Origin: an uncultured Prevotella sp.
GTDB taxonomy: Bacteria; Bacteroidota; Bacteroidia; Bacteroidales; Bacteroidaceae
NCBI GenBank assembly: GCA_934203355.1
Contig: CAKPZC010000019.1
Span: 1 to 35,477 of the forward strand
Length of the DNA stretch: 35,477 nt
Direction: 5' to 3'
A program made the position numbers and the translations under genes. Below the pieces are notes generated by a model, which searched no databases, was not told the origin of the DNA, and saw only the letters and a list, made by a program, of their open reading frames with translations. Numbering within the stretch: position 1 is the stretch's first letter; each line of letters starts with the position of its first letter. Positions 7,720 through 16,246 of the stretch are shown piece by piece.

Positions 7720-8583
7720 TTAATAAGTCAATATTTCCACTCCGTGCTCTGTCATTACGAATGTGTGCTCCCACTGTGCGCTCGGTTTCTCGTCGCCAGT
7801 TATTACTTCCCATCCGTATTCGTCGTCTTCATCAATAAACACTTCCCAAGTGCCCATATTCACCATTGGCTCAATAGTGAACACCATACCTGGCACAAGC
7901 AACATGCCTGTACCCCTATGACCGTAATGCACAACGTCTGGCTTTTCGTGGAATTTCAATCCTACGCCGTGACCGCAGAGGTCACGCACAATGCCGTAGT
8001 GATACTTGTCAGCGTGTTTCTGAATAGCATGACCAATGTCGCCCACAAAAGAGTAAGGCTTGGCTGCCTCCATACCTATCTCAAGACACTCCTTTGCCAC
8101 ACGCACCAGCTGCTCCTTCTCCGGAGTTGTCTTGCCGATAATGAACATACGTGAAGCGTCAGCATAATAGCCGTCAAGAATTGTAGTGAAGTCGACATTC
8201 ACGATGTCGCCCTCTTCCAGAATGTCGTCTTCCTTAGGAATTCCGTGACACACCACCTCGTTGATGCTTGTACAAACACTCTTAGGAAAGCCCTCGTAAT
8301 TGAGACAAGCAGGAATAGCACCGTGCGACGTACAGTAGTCGTAGCAGATTTGGTCGATTTCGAGAGTACTCATTCCAGCACGGATGTGCTTTGCTACCTC
8401 ATCGAGCACACCTGTATTCACCACACCACTACGGCGAATGCCTTCTATCTGTTCGGGAGTCTTGATAAGGTCACGCGACGGTACTTCCTTACCCTTGTTT
8501 TCCCAATACATTACTTTTTTGTCAAGTTCTGTCGGCTCCTGACCTGAGAGACAGTGCCAAACTCTCTTCTTTTTGAATACCAT
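7720..8583 (-). CDS. map: Type I methionine aminopeptidase with N-terminal extension
   Basis: A 287-residue protein that removes the initiator methionine. The five metal ligands are in place: Asp131 (NVDF), Asp142 (ADASRMF), His205 (CGHGVG), Glu238 (FTIEP) and Glu272 (WEHTF). The first 38 residues (beginning MVFKKKRVWHCLSG) precede the usual catalytic core; I chose the first ATG because this extension, ending in GKEVPSRDLIKTPEQIEGIR, resembles what I recall for other Bacteroidales MetAPs. The extension has no Zn-finger cysteine cluster. A start at the Met at residue 25 is the alternative. The gene is 15 nt after metH. Confidence 0.95.
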   Translation of the reverse strand: MVFKKKRVWHCLSGQEPTELDKKVMYWENKGKEVPSRDLIKTPEQIEGIRRSGVVNTGVLDEVAKHIRAGMSTLEIDQICYDYCTSHGAIPACLNYEGFPKSVCTSINEVVCHGIPKEDDILEEGDIVNVDFTTILDGYYADASRMFIIGKTTPEKEQLVRVAKECLEIGMEAAKPYSFVGDIGHAIQKHADKYHYGIVRDLCGHGVGLKFHEKPDVVHYGHRGTGMLLVPGMVFTIEPMVNMGTWEVFIDEDDEYGWEVITGDEKPSAQWEHTFVMTEHGVEILTY

Positions 8584-8598
8584 AATAATATAGATATT

Positions 8599-11364
8599 TT
8601 AAAACAATTCCAACTTATTCTTTCTTGCTTCGTCGAGCGACGAGAGTTTCTGCTGATGAGCAGCATATTCCTCGCGCAACTTCGCATAACGTTTCTCCAG
8701 TTCAGCCTTAAACGCCCTACAATCATTGGGATTCATAAGCCGTTGTGCTATCATCGGATTCTGCGCGGCATCCTTCACCCACACCACAATACCGCTGTAA
8801 ACAGGAGCTATTTTCAATGCCACATGCATTTCGGACGTCGTAGCACCACCCACCATTATAGGAATCTGCAGACCTGCGTGTTCAAACTCCGTAGCTACGT
8901 TGACCATCTCTTCAAGACTCGGCGTGATAAGACCGCTCAGCCCCACCATGTCAACATTCTCCTCAATAGCCTTCTTCAGAATCTGCTCGGCAGGCACCAT
9001 CACTCCGAGGTCAATCACCTCGTAGTTGTTGCACGACATCACCACATCAACAATATTCTTTCCAATGTCGTGAACGTCGCCCTTAACTGTAGCCATAAGC
9101 ACCTTGCCCGACGACGAGCCGCCTTCCTGCTTGTCTGCCTCGATGTAGGGTTGCAATATAGCCACAGCTCTCTTCATTGTGCGGGCTGTCTTCACCACCT
9201 GTGGCAAGAACATCTTGCCGCACCCGAACAGTTCGCCCACCTTGTTCATGCCGTCCATCAGCGGGCCCTCAATAATGTCCACCGCCTTAGGATAGACAGC
9301 AAGAGCCTCCTTGATATCTTCCTCCATGTAGTCGGCTATTCCCTTTTGCAGAGCTGTAGCGAGACGTGTGGCAACATCCGTCTTACGCCATTCGGGTTCG
9401 GCAGCCATCTGTGTCGATCCGGGTCCAGTAGCGACTCCGTTCTTCAGAGCCTCCTGTTTTTGTTTAATCTCGTCGGCAAGAGCCACAAGACGTTCCGAAG
9501 CGTCCTTTTTGCGGTTGAGCACCACGTCCTCTATTATCTCCAACTGGTCGGCGGGAATATCGTCGTATGTCACCTTTGTTGCAGGGTTGACAATACCGAA
9601 ATCCATACCACGACCAATGGCATGGTAGAGGAACACAGAGTGCATTGCCTCGCGAATATAATTGTTGCCACGGAACGAGAACGAAAGGTTGCTCACACCA
9701 CCGCTCACATGCGCTCCTGGCAAGTTTCTCTTTATCCAGTCGACAGCCTTGATAAAGTCGACAGCATAGTTGTCGTGCTCCTCCATACCAGTGGCAATAG
9801 CGAGCACATTAGGGTCGAATATTATGTCAAGCGGATTCATGCCCACCTTCTCGGTGAGAAGTTTGTAGGCACGGCCTGCTATTTCTATACGCCGTTCATA
9901 TGTTGTGGCTTGTCCTATCTCGTCGAAGCACATCACCACCACAGCAGCACCATATCGCATCACGTCACGCGCATGACTCAAGAACACTTCTTCGCCCTCT
10001 TTCAGCGAGATTGAGTTGACAATACACTTGCCCTGTACGCATTGCAATCCAGCTGTTATCACGTCCCATTTCGACGAGTCAATCATCACTGGCACCTTAG
10101 CAATGTCGGGTTCCGAAGCTATGATGTTAAGAAAAGTGCTCATCTCCTCACGTGCGTCGAGCAGTCCATCGTCCATGTTCACATCGATTACCAGTGCACC
10201 ATCTGCCACCTGTTTACGTGCTATGCTAATAGCCTCATCGTAGTTTTTTTCCTTGATGAGTCGTAGAAATTTGCGCGAACCTGCTACATTACATCGCTCG
10301 CCCACATTCACAAAGCGCACATCGGACGTAACATCGAGAAGTTCGAGTCCGCTAAGCCACATTGTCTGCGGCTTAGGTTGCTGCACGTGCGGCTTCTTGC
10401 CTTCGGCTATTGGCACATACTTGGCAATAAATTTCTCTGTAGTGCCACAACATCCACCAATGATGTTCACCAATCCCTCGTCAATGAATTCCTGAATCTG
10501 TGGAGCCATCGATTCTGGAGTCTCGTCGTAAGCACCAAGACTGTTGGGTAGTCCGGCATTGGGATAGGCACTTATATAATAAGGTGCACGATGAGCCAGT
10601 TGCTTTAAGAAAGGCTTCATCTGGTCGGCACCAAACGAACAGTTGAGTCCTATGGAAAATATCGGATAGCTACTCACACTCGCAAGTACAGCGTCGAGCG
10701 TTTGTCCGCTCAGAGTGCGTCCTGCAAGGTCGCTCACGGTGATGCTCAGCATTATAGGCAAATCCTTACCTATAAGACGACCCACCTCCATTGTTGCGTC
10801 GATGGCAGCCTTAGCGTTGAGCGTGTCAAAGACAGTCTCAATCAGTATGGCGTCAACCCCACCCTCTGCTAAAGCCTCAATCTGCTCCACATAGTCAGTA
10901 TAGAGCGTCGTATAGTCGAGGTCGCGTGCGGCAGGATTGCTCACATCCGGACTCATTGAGCACGTCTTGTTTGTAGGGCCAACCGAACCTGCCACAAAGC
11001 GCGGATGATTCTCGGAAGAGAATGCGTCGGCAGCCTTGCGTGCCAATTGTGCTCCAGCGAGAGCCATTGCCCTTGCTGAGTCCTCCAGATGATAGTCGGC
11101 CTGACTGATGCGCTGCGAGCTAAATGTGTTTGTGGTAATGATGTCTGCACCAGCCTCAAGATACTTTCGATGTATGTCGCTTATCACGTCGGGGCGAGTA
11201 ATATTGAGCATGTCGTTATTGCCCTTCATCATACCCTGTTTATTGCGATAGCGATAGCCACGAAAGTCCTCCTCTTCGAGTCCATACTGCTGAATCATGG
11301 TGCCCATAGCACCATCGAGTATTATTATCCTGTCTTTAACAACTTCTCTTAAAGTCTTTGCCAT
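8599..11364 (-). CDS. metH: Cobalamin-dependent methionine synthase lacking the reactivation domain
   Basis: A 921-residue protein that methylates homocysteine from methyltetrahydrofolate through cob(I)alamin. Domains in order: homocysteine-binding barrel (about 1-320) with zinc ligands Cys242, Cys305 and Cys306; pterin-binding barrel (about 345-610; VGERCNVAGSRKF, DVNMDDGLLD); cap (about 640-730) and cobalamin domain (about 735-885) with the DxHxxG motif that places the cobalt-ligating His765. It ends shortly after, at about the linker (LDEARKNKLELF), so the roughly 330-residue C-terminal AdoMet reactivation domain of E. coli MetH (about 1227 residues) is absent. No frameshift or continuing frame follows; map starts 15 nt later. 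No cobalamin riboswitch is seen, as the gene sits 14 nt after smpB. Confidence 0.97.
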   Translation of the reverse strand: MAKTLREVVKDRIIILDGAMGTMIQQYGLEEEDFRGYRYRNKQGMMKGNNDMLNITRPDVISDIHRKYLEAGADIITTNTFSSQRISQADYHLEDSARAMALAGAQLARKAADAFSSENHPRFVAGSVGPTNKTCSMSPDVSNPAARDLDYTTLYTDYVEQIEALAEGGVDAILIETVFDTLNAKAAIDATMEVGRLIGKDLPIMLSITVSDLAGRTLSGQTLDAVLASVSSYPIFSIGLNCSFGADQMKPFLKQLAHRAPYYISAYPNAGLPNSLGAYDETPESMAPQIQEFIDEGLVNIIGGCCGTTEKFIAKYVPIAEGKKPHVQQPKPQTMWLSGLELLDVTSDVRFVNVGERCNVAGSRKFLRLIKEKNYDEAISIARKQVADGALVIDVNMDDGLLDAREEMSTFLNIIASEPDIAKVPVMIDSSKWDVITAGLQCVQGKCIVNSISLKEGEEVFLSHARDVMRYGAAVVVMCFDEIGQATTYERRIEIAGRAYKLLTEKVGMNPLDIIFDPNVLAIATGMEEHDNYAVDFIKAVDWIKRNLPGAHVSGGVSNLSFSFRGNNYIREAMHSVFLYHAIGRGMDFGIVNPATKVTYDDIPADQLEIIEDVVLNRKKDASERLVALADEIKQKQEALKNGVATGPGSTQMAAEPEWRKTDVATRLATALQKGIADYMEEDIKEALAVYPKAVDIIEGPLMDGMNKVGELFGCGKMFLPQVVKTARTMKRAVAILQPYIEADKQEGGSSSGKVLMATVKGDVHDIGKNIVDVVMSCNNYEVIDLGVMVPAEQILKKAIEENVDMVGLSGLITPSLEEMVNVATEFEHAGLQIPIMVGGATTSEMHVALKIAPVYSGIVVWVKDAAQNPMIAQRLMNPNDCRAFKAELEKRYAKLREEYAAHQQKLSSLDEARKNKLELF

Positions 11365-11378
11365 CTAAAAAAGTTTTC

Positions 11379-11858
11379 TTAATAGTGTTTCATCGCACGA
11401 TCCATCTCTCTCCTGTCTTCCTTCTCCTTCAACGTCTGTCGCTTGTCGTATTCCTTTTTACCTCGGCAGAGTGCAATGTCCACCTTGGCACGTCCGTGTT
11501 CATCGATGAATATGAGAGTAGGCACGATGGTGTAGCCCGGCTGTTTTGTTGCGTCTTCAAGCTTGTATATTTCGCGTTTGTTGAGCAACAACTTGCGGTC
11601 GCGTCGTGCTTCATGGTTGCTGAACGAGCCGTAGAAGTAGGGCGAGATGTTCATTCCCTTCACCCACACCTCATGGTTGTTTATATAGCAGAAAGTGTCA
11701 ACAAGACTCGCCTTTCCAAGTCTTATCGACTTTATCTCGGTACCGGTAAGCACTATACCTGCCGTATATGTCTCCACAAAAAAGTACTCAAACGAGGCCT
11801 TCTTGTTCTTTATGTTCACCGGACTTTTCTTTCTCTTCAGTTCCTGTTCTTTGTTCAT
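11379..11858 (-). CDS. smpB: SsrA-binding protein
   Basis: A 159-residue OB-fold RNA-binding protein that works with tmRNA in rescuing stalled ribosomes. It carries the family core [29 protein letters not shown], then [23 protein letters not shown], and ends in a basic tail ([20 protein letters not shown]) that enters the mRNA channel. An N-terminal Lys-rich extension of about 15 residues precedes the core. No ssrA gene is visible in the window. It lies 44 nt after the DUF4375 gene and 14 nt before metH, so it is probably read as part of the same message. Confidence 0.97.
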   Translation of the reverse strand: MNKEQELKRKKSPVNIKNKKASFEYFFVETYTAGIVLTGTEIKSIRLGKASLVDTFCYINNHEVWVKGMNISPYFYGSFSNHEARRDRKLLLNKREIYKLEDATKQPGYTIVPTLIFIDEHGRAKVDIALCRGKKEYDKRQTLKEKEDRREMDRAMKHY

Positions 11859-11902
11859 AATTCTTAGAGTTGAATAATAGCAGAGGGAAGCATTGTTTTC
11901 CG

Positions 11903-12409
11903 CTACTGCTCCACCACAACAAATTCGTCGATATGCTCATCCACATAATGAGCAACTTCGGCTGTCCACGCCTCCTCGTTCTCCACAAACTCGTCGTCGT
12001 AATCGTCAAACTCGGGGTATTGCTCAAACATTGCCATAAACTCATCGTCTGAGCAGTCGCGCTGTATCTTTGATCCGTATTCTTTATATAGCTTGCGCAC
12101 CGAGAAAAGCATTTTGGCAAGATCACGCAATCCCCAGTCACGCAAAACCTTTGCGAATGGATTGTCGAAAATAAAGCCACCATAGCCATTGTATATGAGC
12201 TGAACAAATCCACCATCCATCACTTCCTCGTGTAGGATGTCGTAAGCCAACAGCGTAATCTGCGCGACACTCATACGCTGCATAGCGTCGGCGTTCAACT
12301 CGCCGCCAATAGCCTCCTTGGTGGCGTTGACAAATACACCAAGGAATGCGTCCATATCTTGCATAGCCGCCTCGCGAAGGGCAGCGTCTTTAACTTTTAC
12401 CTGTATCAT
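11903..12409 (-). CDS. DUF4375 / DMP19-type acidic protein
   Basis: A 168-residue protein from the ATG at 12409. Its core [34 protein letters not shown] is the DUF4375 (DMP19) signature. DMP19 of Neisseria is an acidic DNA mimic that binds a repressor; whether this protein does so is not known. The C-terminal third is strikingly acidic (stretches such as [17 protein letters not shown]). A TTG codon at 12418 could extend the frame by three residues, but it lies inside the -7 box. Position of the promoter puts transcription start at or within a few bases of the ATG, so the message may be leaderless or start at the internal Met16. It leads the run to smpB and metH. Confidence 0.85.
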   Translation of the reverse strand: MIQVKVKDAALREAAMQDMDAFLGVFVNATKEAIGGELNADAMQRMSVAQITLLAYDILHEEVMDGGFVQLIYNGYGGFIFDNPFAKVLRDWGLRDLAKMLFSVRKLYKEYGSKIQRDCSDDEFMAMFEQYPEFDDYDDEFVENEEAWTAEVAHYVDEHIDEFVVVEQ

Positions 12410-12415
12410 AATTTG

Positions 12416-12446
12416 CAAAGTTAGTGTAAATCAGAGACAATACAAA
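12416..12446 (-). promoter_or_regulatory. Promoter for the DUF4375-smpB-metH run
   Basis: TTTG (12446-12443), 19 nt, then TAACTTTG (12423-12416) on the minus strand. The -7 box ends 6 nt before the ATG at 12409. The flank containing -33 (12436-12454) is identical to 2501-2519 in the DUF4838 promoter. Confidence 0.87.
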
Positions 12447-12499
12447 ATAAATACATTTATTTTTATTCTTATAATGCCACCTAACTTACAAAAATATTG

Positions 12500-12507
12500 T
12501 AACTTAG
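12500..12507 (+). promoter_or_regulatory. Possible -7 element for murQ
   Basis: TAACTTAG differs at one base from TAnnTTTG and lies 30 nt before the murQ start; no TTTG is found at the -33 distance. Weak evidence. Confidence 0.3.
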
Positions 12508-12537
12508 CACCGCGAAACCTAAAAACACGCTATACTC

Positions 12538-13356
12538 ATGGACAAAAAAATCACAGAGCAGCCTTCGCACTACGACCACTTGGAACAAATGACCGTAGCA
12601 GAGCTTACTGCCAACATCAACAAAGAGAACTTCTCGGTGCCTGTTGCCGTGGACAAGGCATTGCCCGACATCAACAGACTTATCACCACGATAGAAGACA
12701 AACTGAGAAATGGAGGACGTCTGTTCTATGTGGGTTGTGGCACTGGCGGACGACTCGCCACCCTCGACACCATCGAAGTGCAAAACACCTACGGCACAGA
12801 TGGCTCGCAAATACAAGCAATATTCCCCGGTGGCATTTCATGTCTGACACAGACATGGGAATCGCGCGAAGACGACACCAACGACAGTTGGCAGCAACTT
12901 CTCGACAAAGAAGTTTCAGCCAGCGACATCGTGGTGGGCGTTTCGGCAAGTGGCACCACCCCATTTGTGCTCGCTGCCCTAAAGAAATGTCGAGCCTACG
13001 GAATAGCTACTGGATGCATTGTCAACAACTACAACTCTCCGATTGCAACAGAAGCCGACTTTCCGGTTGAGGTATTGACTGGACCAGAGTTTGTTACCGG
13101 AAGTACACGCATGAAGGCTGGCACATCACAGAAGCTCATCTTCGACATGATTAGCACCACCGTACAGATACGCCTCGGACGCGTGGAAGGCAACAAAATG
13201 GTCAACGCAAAGCTCATCAACAACAAGCTCGTAGACCGTGCTGTGCGCATTTTCATGGAGCGCAATCCGCAATATACCGATTACGAGAAGGTGAAAACTA
13301 TGATATTAAAAGCTGGTAGTGTGAAAACGGCTGAGCAGATTATTAAAAACAAATAG
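12538..13356 (+). CDS. murQ: N-acetylmuramic acid 6-phosphate etherase
   Basis: A 272-residue SIS-domain lyase that cleaves the lactyl ether of MurNAc-6-phosphate, giving GlcNAc-6-phosphate in cell-wall recycling. The start (MDKKITEQPSHYDHLEQM) carries the TEQ..YDHLE pattern of the family. GGRLFYVGCGTGGRLATLD is the sugar-phosphate loop, VVGVSASGTTPFVLAAL the second SIS motif, and TGPEFVTGSTRMKAGTSQK the etherase signature. It is somewhat shorter than E. coli MurQ (about 298), with the C-terminal helical part reduced. It is divergent from the DUF4375 gene and 54 nt upstream of the flavoprotein gene, with which it may be co-transcribed. No MurNAc transporter or MurNAc kinase is adjacent. Confidence 0.95.
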   Translation: MDKKITEQPSHYDHLEQMTVAELTANINKENFSVPVAVDKALPDINRLITTIEDKLRNGGRLFYVGCGTGGRLATLDTIEVQNTYGTDGSQIQAIFPGGISCLTQTWESREDDTNDSWQQLLDKEVSASDIVVGVSASGTTPFVLAALKKCRAYGIATGCIVNNYNSPIATEADFPVEVLTGPEFVTGSTRMKAGTSQKLIFDMISTTVQIRLGRVEGNKMVNAKLINNKLVDRAVRIFMERNPQYTDYEKVKTMILKAGSVKTAEQIIKNK

Positions 13357-13410
13357 ATTACAACTAAAACAAGAAAAGCAAACAATACAATCATACAAAA
13401 CAAGATTTAT

Positions 13411-14646
13411 ATGACTACACATCATATTTCTATCGCCATTATCGGCGGAGGAGCGGCTGGCTACTTTGCTGCCATCGAGGCTAAGCGCAACTGCCCTATG
13501 GCAGACATCACCATTTTCGAGAAAAACCCGAAAATGCTTGCCAAGGTAGAAATAACGGGGGGCGGGCGATGCAACCTCACCAACTCCTTCCGACTAGTCA
13601 GCGATACAAAGCAAGCCTATCCACGTGGACACAAACTAATGAAACGACTCTTCAAGCGTTTTGACCACCACAGTGCCTACGAATGGTTTGAACGCGAGGG
13701 CGTGAGACTCACTACTCAAGACGACGAATGCGTGTTTCCTGTATCACAGGACTCCCACAGCATCATCAACTGCCTTACTGGGCTTGCCTCGAAACTTGGT
13801 GTAAAACAAAAGACACGCCATTGCCTAACAAGTCTTTCAAAAAACGAAGACGGGACACTACATCTCGTTTTTGCCAATGACACAGAAGCCGACTTCAATC
13901 GTGTTGCAATCACTACGGGCGGAAGCCCCAAAGTGGAGGGACTGAAAATACACGCCGCACTTGGGCATGAAATAGAACAGCCGATACCATCGCTGTTCAC
14001 CTTCAATATTAAAGACCGGGACTTTCTGGAGCTTATGGGCACTGTAGTGGAGCCTGTCATTACTTCAATACCAGGCACTAAGTTTCGCGCCGAGGGACCT
14101 CTACTCATCACACATTGGGGCATGAGCGGTCCGGCCACTCTAAAACTGTCGTCACACGCCGCACGCTATCTGAACGAGCAGCAATACAAGTCGCCTGTTG
14201 CCATCAACTGGACTGGCGAAAGCCGACGTACAGCTACCGAGGACGAGATTGGAAGCATTGCCACTTATAATCCCCATAAACAACTCGCCAATGTGAGACC
14301 GTTCAACATACCTACCCGACTTTGGCATTACATCATACAGCGTACTGGACACACCGCAGAGCAACGTTGGGGTGAGTTGAGCAAAAAGAATCTTAACCGC
14401 ATCATAGAAACTCTCACCAATGACATCTACCAAATTGCTGGACGAGGCAAAGCGCGCGACGAGTTTGTGACGTGTGGAGGTGTTTCGCTTGCTTCTATCA
14501 ACTTGCACACTCTCGAAAGCAAAATATGCAAAGGACTTTTCTTTGCCGGCGAAGTGCTCGATGTGGATGCCATAACTGGCGGTTTTAATCTACAAGCAGC
14601 ATGGACAATGGGACACGTCGTGGGAAAACATATTGTTGAGTGTTGA
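13411..14646 (+). CDS. BaiN/HI0933-family FAD-dependent oxidoreductase
   Basis: A 411-residue flavoprotein. IIGGGAAGYFAA (from residue 10) is the FAD-binding dinucleotide loop, ITGGGRCNLTNS is the family signature, VAITTGGSPKV precedes the substrate domain, and the C-terminal GLFFAGEVLDVDAITGGFNLQAAWTMG is the second FAD contact. Members include BaiN of bile-acid dehydroxylation and YhiN of E. coli; the substrate of most, including this one, is unknown. The last three codons and the stop (14635-14646) lie within a TTGAATG-type dispersed repeat, so the C-terminal Val-Glu-Cys may be repeat-derived. Confidence 0.9.
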   Translation: MTTHHISIAIIGGGAAGYFAAIEAKRNCPMADITIFEKNPKMLAKVEITGGGRCNLTNSFRLVSDTKQAYPRGHKLMKRLFKRFDHHSAYEWFEREGVRLTTQDDECVFPVSQDSHSIINCLTGLASKLGVKQKTRHCLTSLSKNEDGTLHLVFANDTEADFNRVAITTGGSPKVEGLKIHAALGHEIEQPIPSLFTFNIKDRDFLELMGTVVEPVITSIPGTKFRAEGPLLITHWGMSGPATLKLSSHAARYLNEQQYKSPVAINWTGESRRTATEDEIGSIATYNPHKQLANVRPFNIPTRLWHYIIQRTGHTAEQRWGELSKKNLNRIIETLTNDIYQIAGRGKARDEFVTCGGVSLASINLHTLESKICKGLFFAGEVLDVDAITGGFNLQAAWTMGHVVGKHIVEC

Positions 14647-14700
14647 ATTTGGAATGTTGAATGTTGAATTGTGCGCTACGCGCATTAAGAATTGGTAAAT
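14635..14700 (+). repeat. TTGAATG-heptamer dispersed repeat, copy 1
   Basis: A run of TTGAGTG/TTGAATG-type heptamers, then a small GC hairpin (TGCGC-TAC-GCGCA at 14672-14684), then ATTAAGAATTGG. The same order, reverse-complemented, occurs at 35320-35477 with hairpin TCGCC-AAA-GGCGA. The left end overlaps the 3' end of the upstream gene. Confidence 0.75.
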
Positions 14701-14742
14701 TTTGAATGAAGAATTATTTATTCAACCAAGTAATTAAAATCG

Positions 14743-14816
14743 GAACGGCAGACTCCTATCCGACGCGCAGTTAGCATTTAAGTTGTTAACTGTGATCGGA
14801 TGGGAGTCTGCCGTTC
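14743..14816. other. Long three-part hairpin between convergent genes
   Basis: A 74-nt near-palindrome. The outer stem has 14 perfect pairs (GAACGGCAGACTCC at 14743-14756 with 14803-14816), then a T-G wobble, six pairs (ATCCGA, 14758-14763 with 14796-14801), a small internal loop, six pairs (CAGTTA, 14768-14773 with 14787-14792) and a 13-nt loop. It may end transcription from both sides, although only the minus direction has a short T-rich tail (GATTTTAATT). A mobile palindromic repeat is the alternative. A smaller 5-bp hairpin follows near 14837-14855. No ORF in 14647-14868 looks real. Confidence 0.8.
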
Positions 14817-14868
14817 ATAAGTAGTCTGGGCATGCCTCTCCCTTAAGAATGAGGGAATTGGTAGAAGG

Positions 14869-16167
14869 CTAAAGATTATAAAATTCCGTAAATACTTTTA
14901 CGCAATACTCATGATCACGCACGCTACCAGTTTCACGACAGCTGTGCATTGCAAGAATAGCGTTGCCCATATCCACGCCACGCAAAGGAATCGACGAGGC
15001 AAGAATGTTGCCAAGTGTACTTCCACCAGCCACATCGCTATGGTTTACAAAGCGCTGGCAAGGAACTCCCGCCTTAGCACATAATTCCGCAAAAATTGCA
15101 GCCGATGCCGCATCCGAAGCATACTTCTGGGCTGCATTGAACTTAATCACCGGACCACCACCGAGCATAGGGTGGTTTGTTGGGTCATATTTCTCAGGAT
15201 AGTTAGGATGCCAGGCATGGGCATTATCTGCAGAAATCATAAAGGCACGTTCCACAGCTTGATAGTACGCCTCCTCAGTATTGCTCTGAGTCAGTGCGAT
15301 GCGTTTGAGCATATAAGAGAGGAACGGACTACCTGCTCCTTGTTTTGTCTGCGAACCGGTCTCTTCATTATCAAAGATTCCAAGCACCTGTGTGGTGTCA
15401 GTCTCATTAGCGGCAAGCATTGCCTCAAGTCCTGCGAAACACATTGAAAGGTCGTCGAGACGTCCGGCAGAGATAAACTCATTGTGCACTCCAAATGTGC
15501 AGGCAGGAGTGGTGTCGGCAAGATATAGATCAAAGTCGAGAATATCCTCAGGCTTAACACTACGTTGCTTGTTAAGTTCCTCCACTATTATGTTCATCAA
15601 CAGGTTTCCAGCCTCAAGTTGGCTTGTTATCTGACCCAGAATCGGCAACACGTCCTTCTGTCGGCTTAGCTTCACGCCATCATTCACCTGTCGGTTGAAG
15701 TGGATGGCAAGATTGCTTATCTGAAGCAATGGGCGCTTGATATGAAGCAGCATCGTGTCGGGATGCATCACGTCTACGCCACGGACAATAACACGTCCGG
15801 CAAGTGTGAGCGGACGGTCAAACCAAGTAGACATGATTGGTCCACCATACACCTCAGTGTTAAGCTTCACAAGTCCGCCCTCGACAAGCATCTCGGCGTT
15901 GGGTTTAATGCGGAAAGTAGGCGAGTCGCTATGAGCGCAAATCATGTGAAATCCAGCCTCGGCAAGCGGTTTGCTACCTATGCGGAAAGCGTAGATTGAG
16001 GAGTCGTTCTTGGTCACAAAGAATCTGTCACCAGCACTGATTGCACCAAGTGGCTGACAAGCGTCAAGGCGGCGGAAGCCTGCAGCCTCAAGCATGTCGG
16101 CTATATTTTTAACTGCCAGAAAATTCACTGGCGAAGCGTCAAGAAAAGATAAAAGTCGATTAATCAT
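14869..16167 (-). CDS. M18 family aminopeptidase
   Basis: A 432-residue cytosolic metalloaminopeptidase of the aspartyl-aminopeptidase family, removing N-terminal residues from peptides. Zinc-site and fold markers are ICAHSDSP (His79), FDNEETGSQTKQGAGSPFL (bridging Asp and Glu), and near the C-terminus NHSDVAGGSTLGNI with the last His ligand; MISADNAHAWHPNYPEKYDP is another conserved segment. The length is normal for the family. It is the third gene of the FKBP-M3-M18 group, 79 nt after the M3 peptidase with a hairpin in the gap, so it may be partly separately expressed. The 222-nt space downstream holds the repeat and hairpin described separately. Confidence 0.94.
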   Translation of the reverse strand: MINRLLSFLDASPVNFLAVKNIADMLEAAGFRRLDACQPLGAISAGDRFFVTKNDSSIYAFRIGSKPLAEAGFHMICAHSDSPTFRIKPNAEMLVEGGLVKLNTEVYGGPIMSTWFDRPLTLAGRVIVRGVDVMHPDTMLLHIKRPLLQISNLAIHFNRQVNDGVKLSRQKDVLPILGQITSQLEAGNLLMNIIVEELNKQRSVKPEDILDFDLYLADTTPACTFGVHNEFISAGRLDDLSMCFAGLEAMLAANETDTTQVLGIFDNEETGSQTKQGAGSPFLSYMLKRIALTQSNTEEAYYQAVERAFMISADNAHAWHPNYPEKYDPTNHPMLGGGPVIKFNAAQKYASDAASAAIFAELCAKAGVPCQRFVNHSDVAGGSTLGNILASSIPLRGVDMGNAILAMHSCRETGSVRDHEYCVKVFTEFYNL

Positions 16168-16193
16168 CGTAATACTTATGTTTTTAATATTAT

Positions 16194-16234
16194 AAGCTCC
16201 GCTCCTTCGACCGCAATGGTCGGAAACGGAGCTT
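16194..16234 (-). terminator. Hairpin after the M3 peptidase gene
   Basis: Stem AAGCTCCG (16194-16201) with CGGAGCTT (16227-16234), an inner CGACC/GGTCG stem (16208-16212 with 16218-16222) and a 5-nt loop. It starts 12 nt after the M3 peptidase stop in the direction of transcription. The minus-strand tail (ATAATATT) is only moderately T-rich; the plus-strand side has a better T run. Confidence 0.6.
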
Positions 16235-16246
16235 TATTTATTTTTT

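Noticed and set aside
8554..10014. Open frame of 486 codons on the plus strand antisense to metH
   Set aside because: It is rich in His, Leu and Val without family motifs and lies wholly opposite the well-supported metH reading frame, as expected of a shadow frame.
11379..12409. Cobalamin riboswitch controlling metH
   Set aside because: metH begins 14 nt after smpB and no B12-box-like structured leader is seen upstream of smpB or the DUF4375 gene.
12410..12418. TTG start extending the DUF4375 protein by three residues
   Set aside because: The codon lies inside the -7 promoter box, so it cannot be in the message from that promoter.
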